Source of the DNA: Bacteroidia bacterium
Lineage (GTDB): Bacteria; Bacteroidota; Bacteroidia; Bacteroidales; UBA932
NCBI GenBank assembly: GCA_021153285.1
Contig: JAGKTT010000047.1
Span: 1-30,408 of the forward strand
DNA: 30,408 bases
Direction of reading: 5' to 3'
In this document: piece after piece, positions 1-7,660 of the stretch
How positions within the stretch are numbered: position 1 is the stretch's first letter
Layout of the letters: each line of letters starts with the position of its first letter
Position numbers and translations under genes: made by a program
Notes under the pieces: generated by a model
Databases searched by the model: none
What the model was told of the DNA's origin: nothing
The model's input: only the letters and a program-made list of their open reading frames with translations

Positions 1-594
1 CAGTCAGTCATAAAAGCCTTCCGTAGGCAAGGTATCGGCTCTGCCGATGAGTTTAATACTGCCCGCTTTCTCCTCTCCAGACTTGAAAGCCTTTCCGCTG
101 CACCTACGTCACTATCGTTCCTTCGGTTCCGCTCCAAGTCTTCCAAATCTTCCGAGGGCGGGCAGGGCGAGACTGTGTGATTTATTCCGTTCCGCATTCG
201 CTCCTCTCCATAAATCCCACAAACTCGCCTGACTCTCGCTTCAACGTTGGGGTGTTGGTTGTTCCTAGTGAATGTTTGTGCCAGTGGCGGAAGGAACATT
301 ATCTCCCGTATCAACCTTTGTCCGTCCGCCACCTGCCGCGCCCTACGGGCTTGCCTCCTCGCGATTCCAGAAGATTTATGCCACGTGCTACGCACGCGTC
401 ATAAATCTTCTTCCACCGCCGAGGTCAAGATAGCTGACGGACGCTTCCGCGTCGGTGACAACCTCACCGTCGTGCCCCGCCCGGAGGGTGTGCTTGTGGA
501 TATATGTATGGGGATGTGAAACTGTCTTGCAAGGATCCTCTCATGTCCCTCTGAGTTACCTCTGAGCTTAAGACTTATAATATATAGTGATACC
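1..594. other. Gene-poor stretch with a strong hairpin
   Basis: I recognise no protein in this stretch. Short open frames exist but none has a convincing protein-like composition or a start context. The clearest structure is an inverted repeat with perfect 12-bp arms at 369-380 and 400-411 (AGAAGATTTATG and its complement); its loop contains a second small hairpin (CGTGC/GCACG, 384-396). A shorter hairpin sits near 35-49 (ATCGGC/GCCGAT). The stretch is GC-rich compared with the genes around it. It may be the edge of the accessory block whose genes start at 595, or a decayed gene. Confidence 0.4.
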
Positions 595-1293
595 CTATAT
601 TTCTGTCCTTACTGACAAGTTACTTTCCCTAGATCTGTGTCCGCTGTCCGCATCGATGAGGAAGTATCTCATGTGTACCTGGTACTCCTGTAACTCGACT
701 CCGCAGATGGTCTTGAAGTCGGGTACTGTGAATGTCACATGGCCGGTACTGGTTACGGCGCCAATGTGGTTCCTGAACTTGCCTCGGTGGGCACTGTAGC
801 CTGGTGCGGTGAGCTGGAGTTTGCCGATGATCCTCATGGTCTCGGGTATGGGTGCGTCGGTGATGCGGAAGGATATCTGCATGTCGGATTCATTGATGAC
901 TATTGAGGAGGAGTGCTTGAGGTGTATGACAGGGAAGTCCGGAATGGGTTGAGGTTCCGGGATCCGTTCGTCGCCTATGCAAGCGAGGCCGTGGTATGCG
1001 GACATAAACAGGTTGTAGCCGCTGATGTGGCTGGATGTGTTGAATGGTGGGCGTTTTGATCTGACGGTTCTGGCCAGAGCGTTCCACTCCAGCTGCTCGT
1101 CGTGGCTCAGGTTTCTCCACTCCTGGAGTCCTCGCTGGTGGATGGACAGCTGCACCTGCTGGCCAGCTGTACCGGGAAACACAGGCTTCGCCTTGGTGCG
1201 GAAGAAACATTCTCCGTCCCGGTGGTAGAATGTGATGTTGCCCACTGAAGCATAACAGTCAGTGAACCTGGAATTGGGGATATATTTCGGCAT
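595..1293 (-). CDS. DUF6266-like hypothetical protein (232 aa)
   Basis: Function unknown. In the middle of the protein there is a W-x-x-L-S-x-x-E-Q-L-x-W-N-x-L-A stretch followed by H-I-S-G-Y-N-L-F. The protein at 3842-4543 has the equivalent W-K-N-L-T-N-A-Q-I-L-A-W-N-A-L-A followed by K-I-S-G-A-N-L-Y, so the two look like distant paralogs. No signal peptide or membrane segment is seen, and the C-terminal half looks beta-rich. It is transcribed away from the plus-strand cassette that starts near 1414. Proteins of this kind occur in Bacteroidales genomes close to phage-like and amidase genes; a structural role is only an inference. Confidence 0.75.
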   Translation of the reverse strand: MPKYIPNSRFTDCYASVGNITFYHRDGECFFRTKAKPVFPGTAGQQVQLSIHQRGLQEWRNLSHDEQLEWNALARTVRSKRPPFNTSSHISGYNLFMSAYHGLACIGDERIPEPQPIPDFPVIHLKHSSSIVINESDMQISFRITDAPIPETMRIIGKLQLTAPGYSAHRGKFRNHIGAVTSTGHVTFTVPDFKTICGVELQEYQVHMRYFLIDADSGHRSRESNLSVRTEI

Positions 1294-1381
1294 AGTCTTA
1301 AGGTTAGGATATGCAAAGTTCGTTAAAATTCTTTATGTTTTACATAAAGCGAAACTTTAGTTATGAAATCTTAAAACATTA

Positions 1382-1414
1382 TTGCACAACATATTAAATA
1401 AATCCTTATCTTTG
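1382..1414 (+). promoter_or_regulatory. Bacteroidales-type promoter
   Basis: A TATCTTTG box (1407-1414) fits the Bacteroidota -7 consensus TAnnTTTG. A TTG lies at 1382-1384, 22 bp upstream, slightly longer than the usual 19-21 bp. Transcription would begin around 1420, about 28 nt before the ATG at 1448, and would serve the plus-strand cassette. Confidence 0.55.
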
Positions 1415-1447
1415 CCTTTGGAATTGAGGGGGCTGCACCGTAGCCTT

Positions 1448-1780
1448 ATGATCGTAAAACCCTCAATAGCCTTCAATGACTTCGCCGGCACAGCGAAGGA
1501 TGTCACCGCCCGCAATGTCAAGGGACGCAACATCCTCTCCTCACGTGCCCAGCATTCCAAGATAGTTACGCCTGCTCAGGCGGTCTCAAGAAACCGACTA
1601 TCCAAGATCTCCCGCACATTCCGACAGCTCTCCGATTCCCAAATTAACCAGTGGGAGGTCTTGGCTGGTCATCTTAAGGGAATATCCACATTCGGCCAGG
1701 CAGCAAGCCTGACATTCCTATCGTTTGGTGGTCAAGATGTCTCCTGCTCAGAGTCCTGGAACTTCTTCGGGTTGGAGTAA
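1448..1780 (+). pseudogene. Truncated DUF6266 family gene
   Basis: The first 85 or so residues align with the start of the 233-aa protein at 3842-4543: a P-S-I-A-F-[ND] start, G-[TS]-A-K-[DG]-V-T-A, an RG/KGR motif and Q-L-S-[DQ]-S with a conserved W. After the F-G-Q-A-A-S-L-T stretch (about nt 1712) similarity ends, and the frame runs on only to 1780 in unrelated residues. The normal C-terminal two thirds is missing. The next gene starts at 1737 inside this tail in another frame, which suggests a deletion joined the two. The start is placed at the ATG at 1448, 28 nt after the predicted transcription start; an in-frame ATG at 1382 lies in the promoter and is rejected. Confidence 0.6.
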
Positions 1781-2354
1781 GACTGTGATCGTGGCTCCTG
1801 GTATTATTGACGACTGGGGTGAGGCGAATATCACAAAGCTTTTCACAGAGACTATCGGTGTTGCTCCGCAGGAAGGACTCAAGTATTATCTGGAATGTTG
1901 GTGGCTCGATACTGAAACAGGCTTTACCGGAGAAAGCATGTGGATATCTGCAATCTGCAAGGCTGGGTCTACAGCTTATAATCAGGAATACACTCCACGT
2001 GCACGTGTAACCTTGAATGAGGTGGCCGACAGTGAAGGATTCGAGAGCTTGGATATTGAACTTTCGCACGGTTCTACAATTCTATCTGTGGATTCTGTCT
2101 ATTCAAACAATACAGGCGTAGCTTCCGGTCAGTTTGTTCTCAAGAACCCTATCGAGAGTCTTCCTGATCTTCGTGCTTGGGCTCTTGCAAGATGTTCTAA
2201 TCCTGAAAGAAATTGGATGGCAAGACCGAACTTGTTTGCTATATGGATTCACACATGGCAGAAGGAAACAGAAGGCACATTCGCTCATCGTGGCGGACAG
2301 TATGAAAGTGAGTTTGTAGAGGTGTTCGGCTCAGGACCTTGTATTAAGTACTAA
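1737..2354 (+). CDS. Hypothetical protein (205 aa)
   Basis: I do not recognise this family. The protein has a Ser/Pro/Thr-rich start, many aromatic residues (for example Y-Y-L-E-C-W-W-L-D) and a beta-rich look, with no signal peptide or membrane segment. The start is uncertain: an ATG at 1737 is chosen over one at 1725 because it begins a compact hydrophilic N terminus. It overlaps the tail of the truncated DUF6266 gene and is followed 12 nt later by the next gene, so it belongs to the same transcription unit. A virion or tail-associated protein is possible from the holin- and spanin-like neighbours, but this is inference only. Confidence 0.65.
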   Translation: MSPAQSPGTSSGWSKTVIVAPGIIDDWGEANITKLFTETIGVAPQEGLKYYLECWWLDTETGFTGESMWISAICKAGSTAYNQEYTPRARVTLNEVADSEGFESLDIELSHGSTILSVDSVYSNNTGVASGQFVLKNPIESLPDLRAWALARCSNPERNWMARPNLFAIWIHTWQKETEGTFAHRGGQYESEFVEVFGSGPCIKY

Positions 2355-2366
2355 AGATTGACGATT

Positions 2367-3092
2367 ATGATTACAGCAATAGGAAATAATTTCGGAGCGG
2401 GTCAGATCTCGCTGAAAGATTATCAGAATGAGAAGCTTGTCGTACTTAATGGAAAGTTCTCATTCAACAATAAAGCTGAGGCATTCCTTTCGGCTTCGGT
2501 TCTTGAGATTTATCTGCCAGAACTCTCGATACCAAAGAGCGGAATGAGTGGCTGCTACATAATGTTTGAGTCAGAGGGCAAGTTCTACGGAACTACTTTG
2601 AAGACCTGGGTAAAGAATCGCAATACGCTCTGCATTGAGAAGCTGGACTACTGGTCTGACCAGACTGATGAGTACACAATCTATCTCTTGAGCTTGTATG
2701 TACCGAAGGGTCAGAGAGGCGTGTTCGAGTTAGGTAAAGAGACAAGACTGACTCTGAACAATACGACTTCAAACAACAACTATGGATACAACCAGCATTG
2801 CTATGTAGATGAGAACTGGTGCACAATCGCTTTGATGACCTCAGCTTACAATTCTGAGATTGATCCGTACGATGATGTTGTTGAGCTGGGAGGATTCCCA
2901 ACTGATGTGGATATTGAATTGCCATTCGTTGGAGATAATGTAAACAGTCAGCAGACTTACGGCGTGGATATGCTTCAGGCAACTATCAAGAACGGAATTC
3001 TAACAGTGAAGGATATTGCGTTTGGATGGGGCGGAATGCCAAGAGACAACTTTCTGTATGCTGTATGTATCAGAGATAAATCCGTAGAGTAA
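2367..3092 (+). CDS. Hypothetical protein (241 aa)
   Basis: Function unknown. The protein is acidic, rich in Gly, Asn and aromatic residues, with no signal peptide and no membrane segment, and looks like a soluble beta-rich protein. The frame is open from a TTG at 2358, but the ATG at 2367 is the better start, giving a 12-nt gap after the preceding stop. The next gene starts 6 nt after this stop. The tight packing with the 205-aa protein suggests the two work together. Candidates are a phage fibre or adhesin-like component, but no motif supports that directly. Confidence 0.7.
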   Translation: MITAIGNNFGAGQISLKDYQNEKLVVLNGKFSFNNKAEAFLSASVLEIYLPELSIPKSGMSGCYIMFESEGKFYGTTLKTWVKNRNTLCIEKLDYWSDQTDEYTIYLLSLYVPKGQRGVFELGKETRLTLNNTTSNNNYGYNQHCYVDENWCTIALMTSAYNSEIDPYDDVVELGGFPTDVDIELPFVGDNVNSQQTYGVDMLQATIKNGILTVKDIAFGWGGMPRDNFLYAVCIRDKSVE

Positions 3093-3098
3093 TAAGTT

Positions 3099-3356
3099 AT
3101 GCCAAAGATGTCCCACATAGAAATCACACGTCTGCAGGGCGGTCTTGCGGTGGCGAGTTTCAGCTGCGGAGTCCTGATTGCAATGGTGTGCCTGTTCTGG
3201 ATTGAACCGCTTGGAGAGATTACCTATTCTGCGATCTCGATCGTGAGCGAACTCCTGGTTCTCTGCGGTGCGATCCTCGGTGTGAAGGCATCATATGACA
3301 TCAAATTCCACAAGTTTGAAGCAGAGCTGCTCAAGAAAGCGGATCGACACGAATAA
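3099..3356 (+). CDS. Small holin-like membrane protein (85 aa)
   Basis: This short protein has two predicted membrane helices, roughly residues 14-35 and 47-66, and a charged C-terminal tail (K-F-E-A-E-L-L-K-K). Size, two helices and a charged tail are typical of phage holins. It lies 6 nt after the upstream gene and 9 nt before a spanin-like lipoprotein, which is the usual order of a lysis cassette. No endolysin gene is visible beside it. Other small membrane proteins can look like this, so holin is a context-based call. Confidence 0.6.
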   Translation: MPKMSHIEITRLQGGLAVASFSCGVLIAMVCLFWIEPLGEITYSAISIVSELLVLCGAILGVKASYDIKFHKFEAELLKKADRHE

Positions 3357-3365
3357 AACCAACCT

Positions 3366-3845
3366 ATGAAAAACTTCATCCTCGTTCTTTTCTCTGCCTT
3401 GTGTGTAGCCTGTGCGACTGCCCGCCAGGCTGCACCATCAGAGAAGATCATCACTGAAACTCGGATCGAGACGGTGTTTCAGACAGATACGGTCTTCCTC
3501 GAAGTCCCCAGGATTGTAGAGAAGATCGTCACTGCTGATACTGTCTCCTTTCTCGAGAACGACTATGCCATGAGTTCTGCGTCAGTGTCTGATGGATTGC
3601 TTTCTCATTCTCTTGAGACCAAGCCTGTGCAGCAGCCGGTGGAAGTTCAGACCAAGATCGTCTATCGTGACAGTGTCGTCTTCAAAGACGTGGTCGTGTA
3701 TGAGACTGTGGAAGTGGAGAAAGAACTCACCGGATGGCAGACCTTCAAAATGAAGATGGGAGGCTGGATGCTCGGTCTCATCATAATAGCTATAGTATGT
3801 TTGATACTATATATTGTTAAACCCCTAAAACTTAAACTATCATGA
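3366..3845 (+). CDS. Unimolecular-spanin-like lipoprotein (159 aa)
   Basis: The N terminus is a lipoprotein signal peptide ending in C-V-A-C (Cys16). The C terminus has one membrane helix (about residues 131-152) followed by a short basic tail. Between them is a Thr/Val/Glu/Asp-rich, extended periplasmic region with repeated T-x-T-V-[FY] and Y-[RE]-[DT]-[ST]-V patterns. An outer-membrane lipid anchor at one end and an inner-membrane helix at the other is the layout of u-spanins, which fuse inner and outer membranes at the end of phage lysis. It follows the holin-like gene, and its stop overlaps the start of the DUF6266 gene by 4 nt. The lysis role is inferred from topology and position. Confidence 0.6.
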   Translation: MKNFILVLFSALCVACATARQAAPSEKIITETRIETVFQTDTVFLEVPRIVEKIVTADTVSFLENDYAMSSASVSDGLLSHSLETKPVQQPVEVQTKIVYRDSVVFKDVVVYETVEVEKELTGWQTFKMKMGGWMLGLIIIAIVCLILYIVKPLKLKLS

Positions 3846-4543
3846 AGTACGTTCCTTCAATCGCCTTCGACGAAATGTCAGGCTCAGCAAAGGGTGTAAC
3901 CGCAGCCAAGGTGCGCGGTCGTAAGTACATCCGTAATCGTGGTTACGGCGGATCAGTCCGCACAAGTGCCCAGGCAGCAGTGAAGTCAATCTTCAAGCAG
4001 CTTTCACAGAGCTGGAAGAACCTCACCAACGCCCAGATCCTCGCGTGGAATGCCCTCGCTCAGACTCAGGCCGGAAAGTCCGTCCTCGGAACTTCTGCCA
4101 AGATCTCAGGTGCGAACCTTTATTCACGCCTCAACTATTGGATCGTAGCTTGTGGCGGCGAGGCCCTCGCAAACCCACCAGCACTCCAGGGCGTAGAGGC
4201 TCCGACAGAAGCCGTAGTAACCCTCACTCCAACCAAGTTCACCTTCGAACTCGAGAACGAGCCAGATGACGTAGCAAACCTCAAGCTCATCGTCATGGCA
4301 TCAGCTCCACAGTCAAACGGTGTAACCCGCGCCTACAGCAAAGCCGTTCAGATCGGTGGAGTCCTCGAAGCAGTAACAGAAGAATACGACCTCAAGCAGG
4401 ACTACGACGGCAAGCACGGCGCACCAAACGCCGCCGCTCCAAAGGTCTTCATCAAGTACTTCTTCGTGAACACCAAAACCGGCGAAAAATCCGGCGAAAT
4501 GCTCACCCTGGCAACCCTTCAGGAAGATGTAGCTGGAGAGTAA
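3842..4543 (+). CDS. DUF6266 family protein (233 aa)
   Basis: The N-terminal half carries the family pattern: P-S-I-A-F-D-E-M-S-G-S-A-K-G-V-T, then an R-G-R-K basic patch, then W-K-N-L-T-N-A-Q-I-L-A-W-N-A-L-A around residues 60-75 and K-I-S-G-A-N-L-Y around 90. The C-terminal half looks beta-rich. Members of this Bacteroidota family are about this long, so the gene looks complete. Its function is not known; several copies often occur together, as here (595-1293 and 1448-1780). The start ATG overlaps the stop of the spanin-like gene, so translation is probably coupled. A strong terminator follows at 4583-4612. Confidence 0.8.
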   Translation: MKYVPSIAFDEMSGSAKGVTAAKVRGRKYIRNRGYGGSVRTSAQAAVKSIFKQLSQSWKNLTNAQILAWNALAQTQAGKSVLGTSAKISGANLYSRLNYWIVACGGEALANPPALQGVEAPTEAVVTLTPTKFTFELENEPDDVANLKLIVMASAPQSNGVTRAYSKAVQIGGVLEAVTEEYDLKQDYDGKHGAPNAAAPKVFIKYFFVNTKTGEKSGEMLTLATLQEDVAGE

Positions 4544-4582
4544 TCAACTCTCTTGATCAGTTGTCCTGATTGTAAAACGAAG

Positions 4583-4620
4583 CCCGCCACTCTGATTGTT
4601 CAGGGTGGCGGGTAATTTTA
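4583..4620 (+). terminator. Rho-independent terminator of the DUF6266 cassette
   Basis: A 12-bp stem (4583-4594 with 4601-4612, one T-G wobble) closes a 6-nt loop and is followed by a T-rich tract. It lies 40 nt after the stop of the last cassette gene. Confidence 0.85.
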
Positions 4621-4628
4621 TTGTTTGC

Positions 4629-4663
4629 TCTCCGACATTTGCGTTTGTAGTTAATGTCGGAGA
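4629..4663. terminator. Inverted repeat, possible bidirectional terminator
   Basis: Perfect 11-bp arms (TCTCCGACATT at 4629-4639 and its complement at 4653-4663) flank a 13-nt loop, with a T-rich tract on the plus side and an A/T-rich tract on the minus side. It lies between the ends of two converging transcription units. The arm sequence contains the same CTCCGACAT core as the tandem repeat at 4710-4740. Confidence 0.5.
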
Positions 4664-4709
4664 CTTTTGTTTATTTGAGACTTTTTTGCTGTTGTTCAAG
4701 AAATTAGCT

Positions 4710-4740
4710 CTCCGACATATCTCCGACATATCTCCGACAT
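4710..4740. repeat. Three tandem 11-bp repeats (CTCCGACATAT)
   Basis: Units start at 4710, 4721 and 4732; the last keeps only the 9-bp core. The array touches the stop codon of the RloB-like gene. With the two copies in the inverted repeat at 4629-4663 there are five copies of the core within 112 bp. Confidence 0.8.
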
Positions 4741-5351
4741 TAGTCTTGTTGCTCAATTCCCAGTTTCTTGAACATTTTGCCCAGTTCAGAGAATGTGTAT
4801 CCTCTTTCTTCTGCCGTTTCCATAGACTTCTCTGCATTTGAGATTGCATCATATATTGATCCACCTTGCTTAGTAAAGAACTGATGCAGAGGATGCTTTC
4901 TGAAGAACTCGGTTGTCTTCATATAGCCACATTCCTTGCTGAGATCAGCCTCGACCTCATTTGAGTGGTTGTACAGCTTGGTAGTATACTTGAAGTAGTA
5001 AAGGAAGAAAAGTTCGGTACATCTTTCTGTTTCAAAGAATTCAATACGGCAGTTAATACCTTTCTTTGGCTTAGATATATGTTTGCCGTGGTATTTCTTC
5101 TTCAGATTGACATAGTCGGTTTTATTCTTGCCTTCCTTTTTATTATCAAGGTCAATCATGCAGTAAACATGATTATAGCCTTGATCAATAGCGTTCTTGA
5201 TTTTCAACTCAAGTTCTGCCATACTCGTATGCTTCGGATATTGAGGGTCAATATTCTGAAGAGTTCTGAATTCGTCTTTCAATGAAGTCAGAAAGAAGTA
5301 TTCAGTAGGGCCTTCGCCAATGATGATGAATGTTTCTTTCATTTGGTTCAT
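4740..5351 (-). CDS. rloB: RloB-like TOPRIM protein, AbiL component (203 aa)
   Basis: Partner of the ATPase encoded just upstream. The N terminus has an E-G-P-T-E motif (Glu13, Glu17) after a hydrophobic strand, and a D-L-D pair (Asp67, Asp69) after another strand; this Glu/DxD arrangement is typical of the TOPRIM-like fold in RloB proteins. A later R-I-E-F-F-E-T-E-R-C-T-E-L-F-F stretch sits where relatives have a conserved C-F-E-hydrophobic motif. Length is normal for RloB. It begins 2 nt after the ATPase stop, so the two form an operon. Pairs like this (AbiLi/AbiLii, RloA/RloB) are known phage-defence systems; the nuclease role is a family inference. An internal Met4 could be the real start. 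Confidence 0.8.
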   Translation of the reverse strand: MNQMKETFIIIGEGPTEYFFLTSLKDEFRTLQNIDPQYPKHTSMAELELKIKNAIDQGYNHVYCMIDLDNKKEGKNKTDYVNLKKKYHGKHISKPKKGINCRIEFFETERCTELFFLYYFKYTTKLYNHSNEVEADLSKECGYMKTTEFFRKHPLHQFFTKQGGSIYDAISNAEKSMETAEERGYTFSELGKMFKKLGIEQQD

Positions 5352-5353
5352 TG

Positions 5354-6577
5354 TTAGTCGTTAAGAATGAATGGTGATCCCAGGGCTGGTTTTGCTCCGA
5401 GTTTTCCGATCTTGTATGCATTGTAAAGAGACTGGTTCTTGTGCAGACCATATTTGTCTGCTCGCTTGCAAGATGATGTAGCAGTCTCGATGTCTTTTTC
5501 CACGAAGTAGATGAGGTCCCTCTGCTCGTTGATCATATCTTCGGCCAGTAACGATGTAAGGTGTGAAGCGATGATCATCTGTGATTTGTCCGAGTTGTAT
5601 AGGAACGCATTCAGATAGAACAGGAAGAGATCGTAATGCAAGTCATTCTCCGGCTCATCAAAGAGGTGGATGTTGTTTCCATGAATCAAGTCGTAAAGGA
5701 TTCTTGTCTTCTCCAGGAATGCGATAGTACCTCCGGACTGATTGATGGTCTTCAGGTCGAAGCTGCTCTGACCAGCTTTGCTGGTGAAGAGGATGTCTTT
5801 TGTTTTCTCTCCGCTCTGGAGCATTACAGAGTCCTCATAGTGGAAATCAACAATGTTGAAGTCCGCTTTCTTGATCATCTGCAGGAAGAACTGCTTCATC
5901 TTTGGTTCTTCGTCCACCTTACGCATCATGTCGGCAAATGTCTCGTTCGGGTCGTGATATTCGTTGATGCCGTGCATAGACTTAGTGATCCACGCAAATA
6001 GGTCGGAAACAGCCTTCACATCCTCATCAAATGCAACTTTGGCATATGTTGAGAGTATAGTGTGGTTGTTCAGTGTATTGCTGACAAATGTATTCTCTGC
6101 CTTCTTTTTAATTTCGGCGCTGGTTCCGAAGGTGATGTTTGCAGCTGATGATTCAGACACAAATTCACGGCTATAGAAAAGAGCCTTATATCCTTTTGGA
6201 TAGAAGTTCAAAGTCTCGCTGAGGATGTAGTCCTCGTTATATGAAATCTCATAGTCATATCGGATTGAATCGACATAGAAAGAGAGTCCCATTCTTGTAG
6301 GCTCACCTTTAGCCAGTGCGAAAGGATGGTAGCAGACAATCTTTTTGCTCCTGGTTGATTTAGGAGTTATCAGGAGTCTGAACGCAGTCTGGAGAGCATA
6401 AAGCATGTTGGATTTTCCTGATGCATTAGCTCCGTAAAGAATGGCGATCTTATTAAGTCTGACCTTGTCGTCAACCATTACCGAAGCAAAAGAATCTGAG
6501 TTGTTCTTTGCCTCGAAGTTCAATGTCTGTCTTTCCTTGATAGAGTAGAAGTTTTCCACCCAAAATTCTCTAATCAT
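5354..6577 (-). CDS. rloA: RloA-like AAA ATPase, AbiL component (407 aa)
   Basis: ABC/OLD-type AAA ATPase. It starts with the usual N-terminal pattern of these proteins (I-R-E-F-x-V-E-N-F-x-S-I-K), has a Walker A G-A-N-A-S-G-K-S at residues 49-56, an S-G-G signature near 287 and a Walker B F-D-E-P-E-N-D at about 306-312, with a switch H (A-S-H) about 30 residues later. The frame stays open upstream to an ATG at 6643, but that ATG precedes a promoter box located inside the extension; the start at 6577 restores the family N terminus. With the RloB-like partner it forms an AbiL/RloAB-type abortive-infection pair. It lies downstream of the element's replication genes as cargo with its own promoter. 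Confidence 0.85.
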   Translation of the reverse strand: MIREFWVENFYSIKERQTLNFEAKNNSDSFASVMVDDKVRLNKIAILYGANASGKSNMLYALQTAFRLLITPKSTRSKKIVCYHPFALAKGEPTRMGLSFYVDSIRYDYEISYNEDYILSETLNFYPKGYKALFYSREFVSESSAANITFGTSAEIKKKAENTFVSNTLNNHTILSTYAKVAFDEDVKAVSDLFAWITKSMHGINEYHDPNETFADMMRKVDEEPKMKQFFLQMIKKADFNIVDFHYEDSVMLQSGEKTKDILFTSKAGQSSFDLKTINQSGGTIAFLEKTRILYDLIHGNNIHLFDEPENDLHYDLFLFYLNAFLYNSDKSQMIIASHLTSLLAEDMINEQRDLIYFVEKDIETATSSCKRADKYGLHKNQSLYNAYKIGKLGAKPALGSPFILND

Positions 6578-6621
6578 ACCCGATATTTGATTAAAATTAG
6601 CCTTATTTCGTAAGTTTTGTA

Positions 6622-6651
6622 CAAAAATAGATAAAATTTCCATAAAAACAA
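6622..6651 (-). promoter_or_regulatory. Promoter of the RloAB pair
   Basis: On the minus strand a TATTTTTG box (6622-6629) matches TAnnTTTG, and a TTG lies 19 bp upstream (6649-6651). Transcription would start near 6615, leaving a leader of about 38 nt before the ATG at 6577. This supports the shorter start of the ATPase. Confidence 0.65.
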
Positions 6652-6681
6652 CTAAAATTGGTTAAAACAAAATGCGTGCAT

Positions 6682-7638
6682 TTACAAAAAATCCCTAACC
6701 CGAAAACTCCTGATTGCCGGCAGCTTGATCAGCCAGTCGCCGATATCGAGTCCGTCATCTTTATCCTTTTGAGTACTGTGCTTCATCAGCCAGGTGGAAA
6801 CCTTGGCATTCTTGAGATGTGGGATAGAATCAGCTTGCATGATCCATTTTGTCTCGGCTCCCAAATCCGGAAATAAGATAACCTCACGTCCGGATAGACA
6901 GCGAGTCTTGTCGCTCTGCAGATTGTTGAGCCCTCCTGTGGCCAACCATATCGCATCAGAAAAGAAGAGGCTGGCGATTATGGCAGTCTTCTCACTCTCT
7001 ACAATGGCAATAGGGCAGTCTTTCTCTTTGATCAAATGCTCCCCAAAAAGACATTGCTTCAGATTAAAATCACTGAACATCGGCAGTTTGTGTACCCACA
7101 TTATTCTGCTGACAGGATCCTTGATTCGATGACCATTCTCGCGATTGTATAACATGATCTTTCCGGTACGGAATCGACCATCAGAGTCCTGCTGCCAAAA
7201 TATAGTCGCACCTGGCCAAAACCGGCAGGTTCCTATCTGATATGACGTGGTGATTTTCTGAACTGCATCTTTGCCCCAGCGCGACTTGATGAAGGAAATG
7301 AGATTGTTCTTCTCATAAGCAGTCATAGTGTCTTTTGCCAGCTGTGATGAAACGATAGAAAAATGATTGTCAGAGCTAGCCTTTTTCACTGCTCTCGGGA
7401 AGAAATACTCTTTCTTTGGCCCGCCTCCATTCTCCTCAAAATAATCTCTTGGCTTCTTATGATATCCGCATTTTTCCTCTCGATCACACCTGCCTACATC
7501 AGTGGAAACATACTCACCACTTTCCAAATCCACATACCTGACAAAAGTCCGCTTCCTACAAGCCGGACAGATATGCTTTCTTACTTTCGGATCGTATGTT
7601 TCCAGAGTATATCTGTATTTTAATGATTTGTTATTCAT
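6682..7638 (-). CDS. DUF6371-type zinc/TOPRIM primase-like protein (318 aa)
   Basis: Probable replication protein of the element. The N terminus has a zinc-finger arrangement (C-P-A-C at residues 24-27, then Cys51, Cys57 and His60) as in phage and plasmid primases. The C-terminal half has a TOPRIM-like I-V-E-S-E-K-T-A motif and a later V-I-L-F-P-D-L-G strand-acid motif. This matches the DUF6371 proteins of Bacteroidales mobile elements. The start is placed at 7638 (M-N-N-K-S-L-K-Y-R-Y), where family similarity begins; the upstream 24 codons overlap the repeat cluster before the gene. It follows the RepA-like gene by 105 bp, a gap filled with iteron-like repeats. Confidence 0.8.
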   Translation of the reverse strand: MNNKSLKYRYTLETYDPKVRKHICPACRKRTFVRYVDLESGEYVSTDVGRCDREEKCGYHKKPRDYFEENGGGPKKEYFFPRAVKKASSDNHFSIVSSQLAKDTMTAYEKNNLISFIKSRWGKDAVQKITTSYQIGTCRFWPGATIFWQQDSDGRFRTGKIMLYNRENGHRIKDPVSRIMWVHKLPMFSDFNLKQCLFGEHLIKEKDCPIAIVESEKTAIIASLFFSDAIWLATGGLNNLQSDKTRCLSGREVILFPDLGAETKWIMQADSIPHLKNAKVSTWLMKHSTQKDKDDGLDIGDWLIKLPAIRSFRVRDFL

Positions 7639-7660
7639 GGAATTATTGCTTTTTGAATGA

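Noticed and set aside
247..519. 90-codon plus-strand frame in the gene-poor start
   Set aside because: Only the last 30 residues look protein-like; no start context or family.
1294..1380. Promoter for the minus-strand 232-aa gene
   Set aside because: Only an AACTTTG-like box without the TA is seen; too weak to claim.
4629..4742. CRISPR-like array from the CTCCGACAT copies
   Set aside because: Units are 9-11 bp, mostly without spacers, and no cas gene is present.
5636..6001. Plus-strand frames opposite the RloA-like gene
   Set aside because: They are mirror images of a strongly supported coding frame.
6578..6643. N-terminal extension of the RloA-like ATPase
   Set aside because: It contains the promoter box and lies upstream of the family N terminus.
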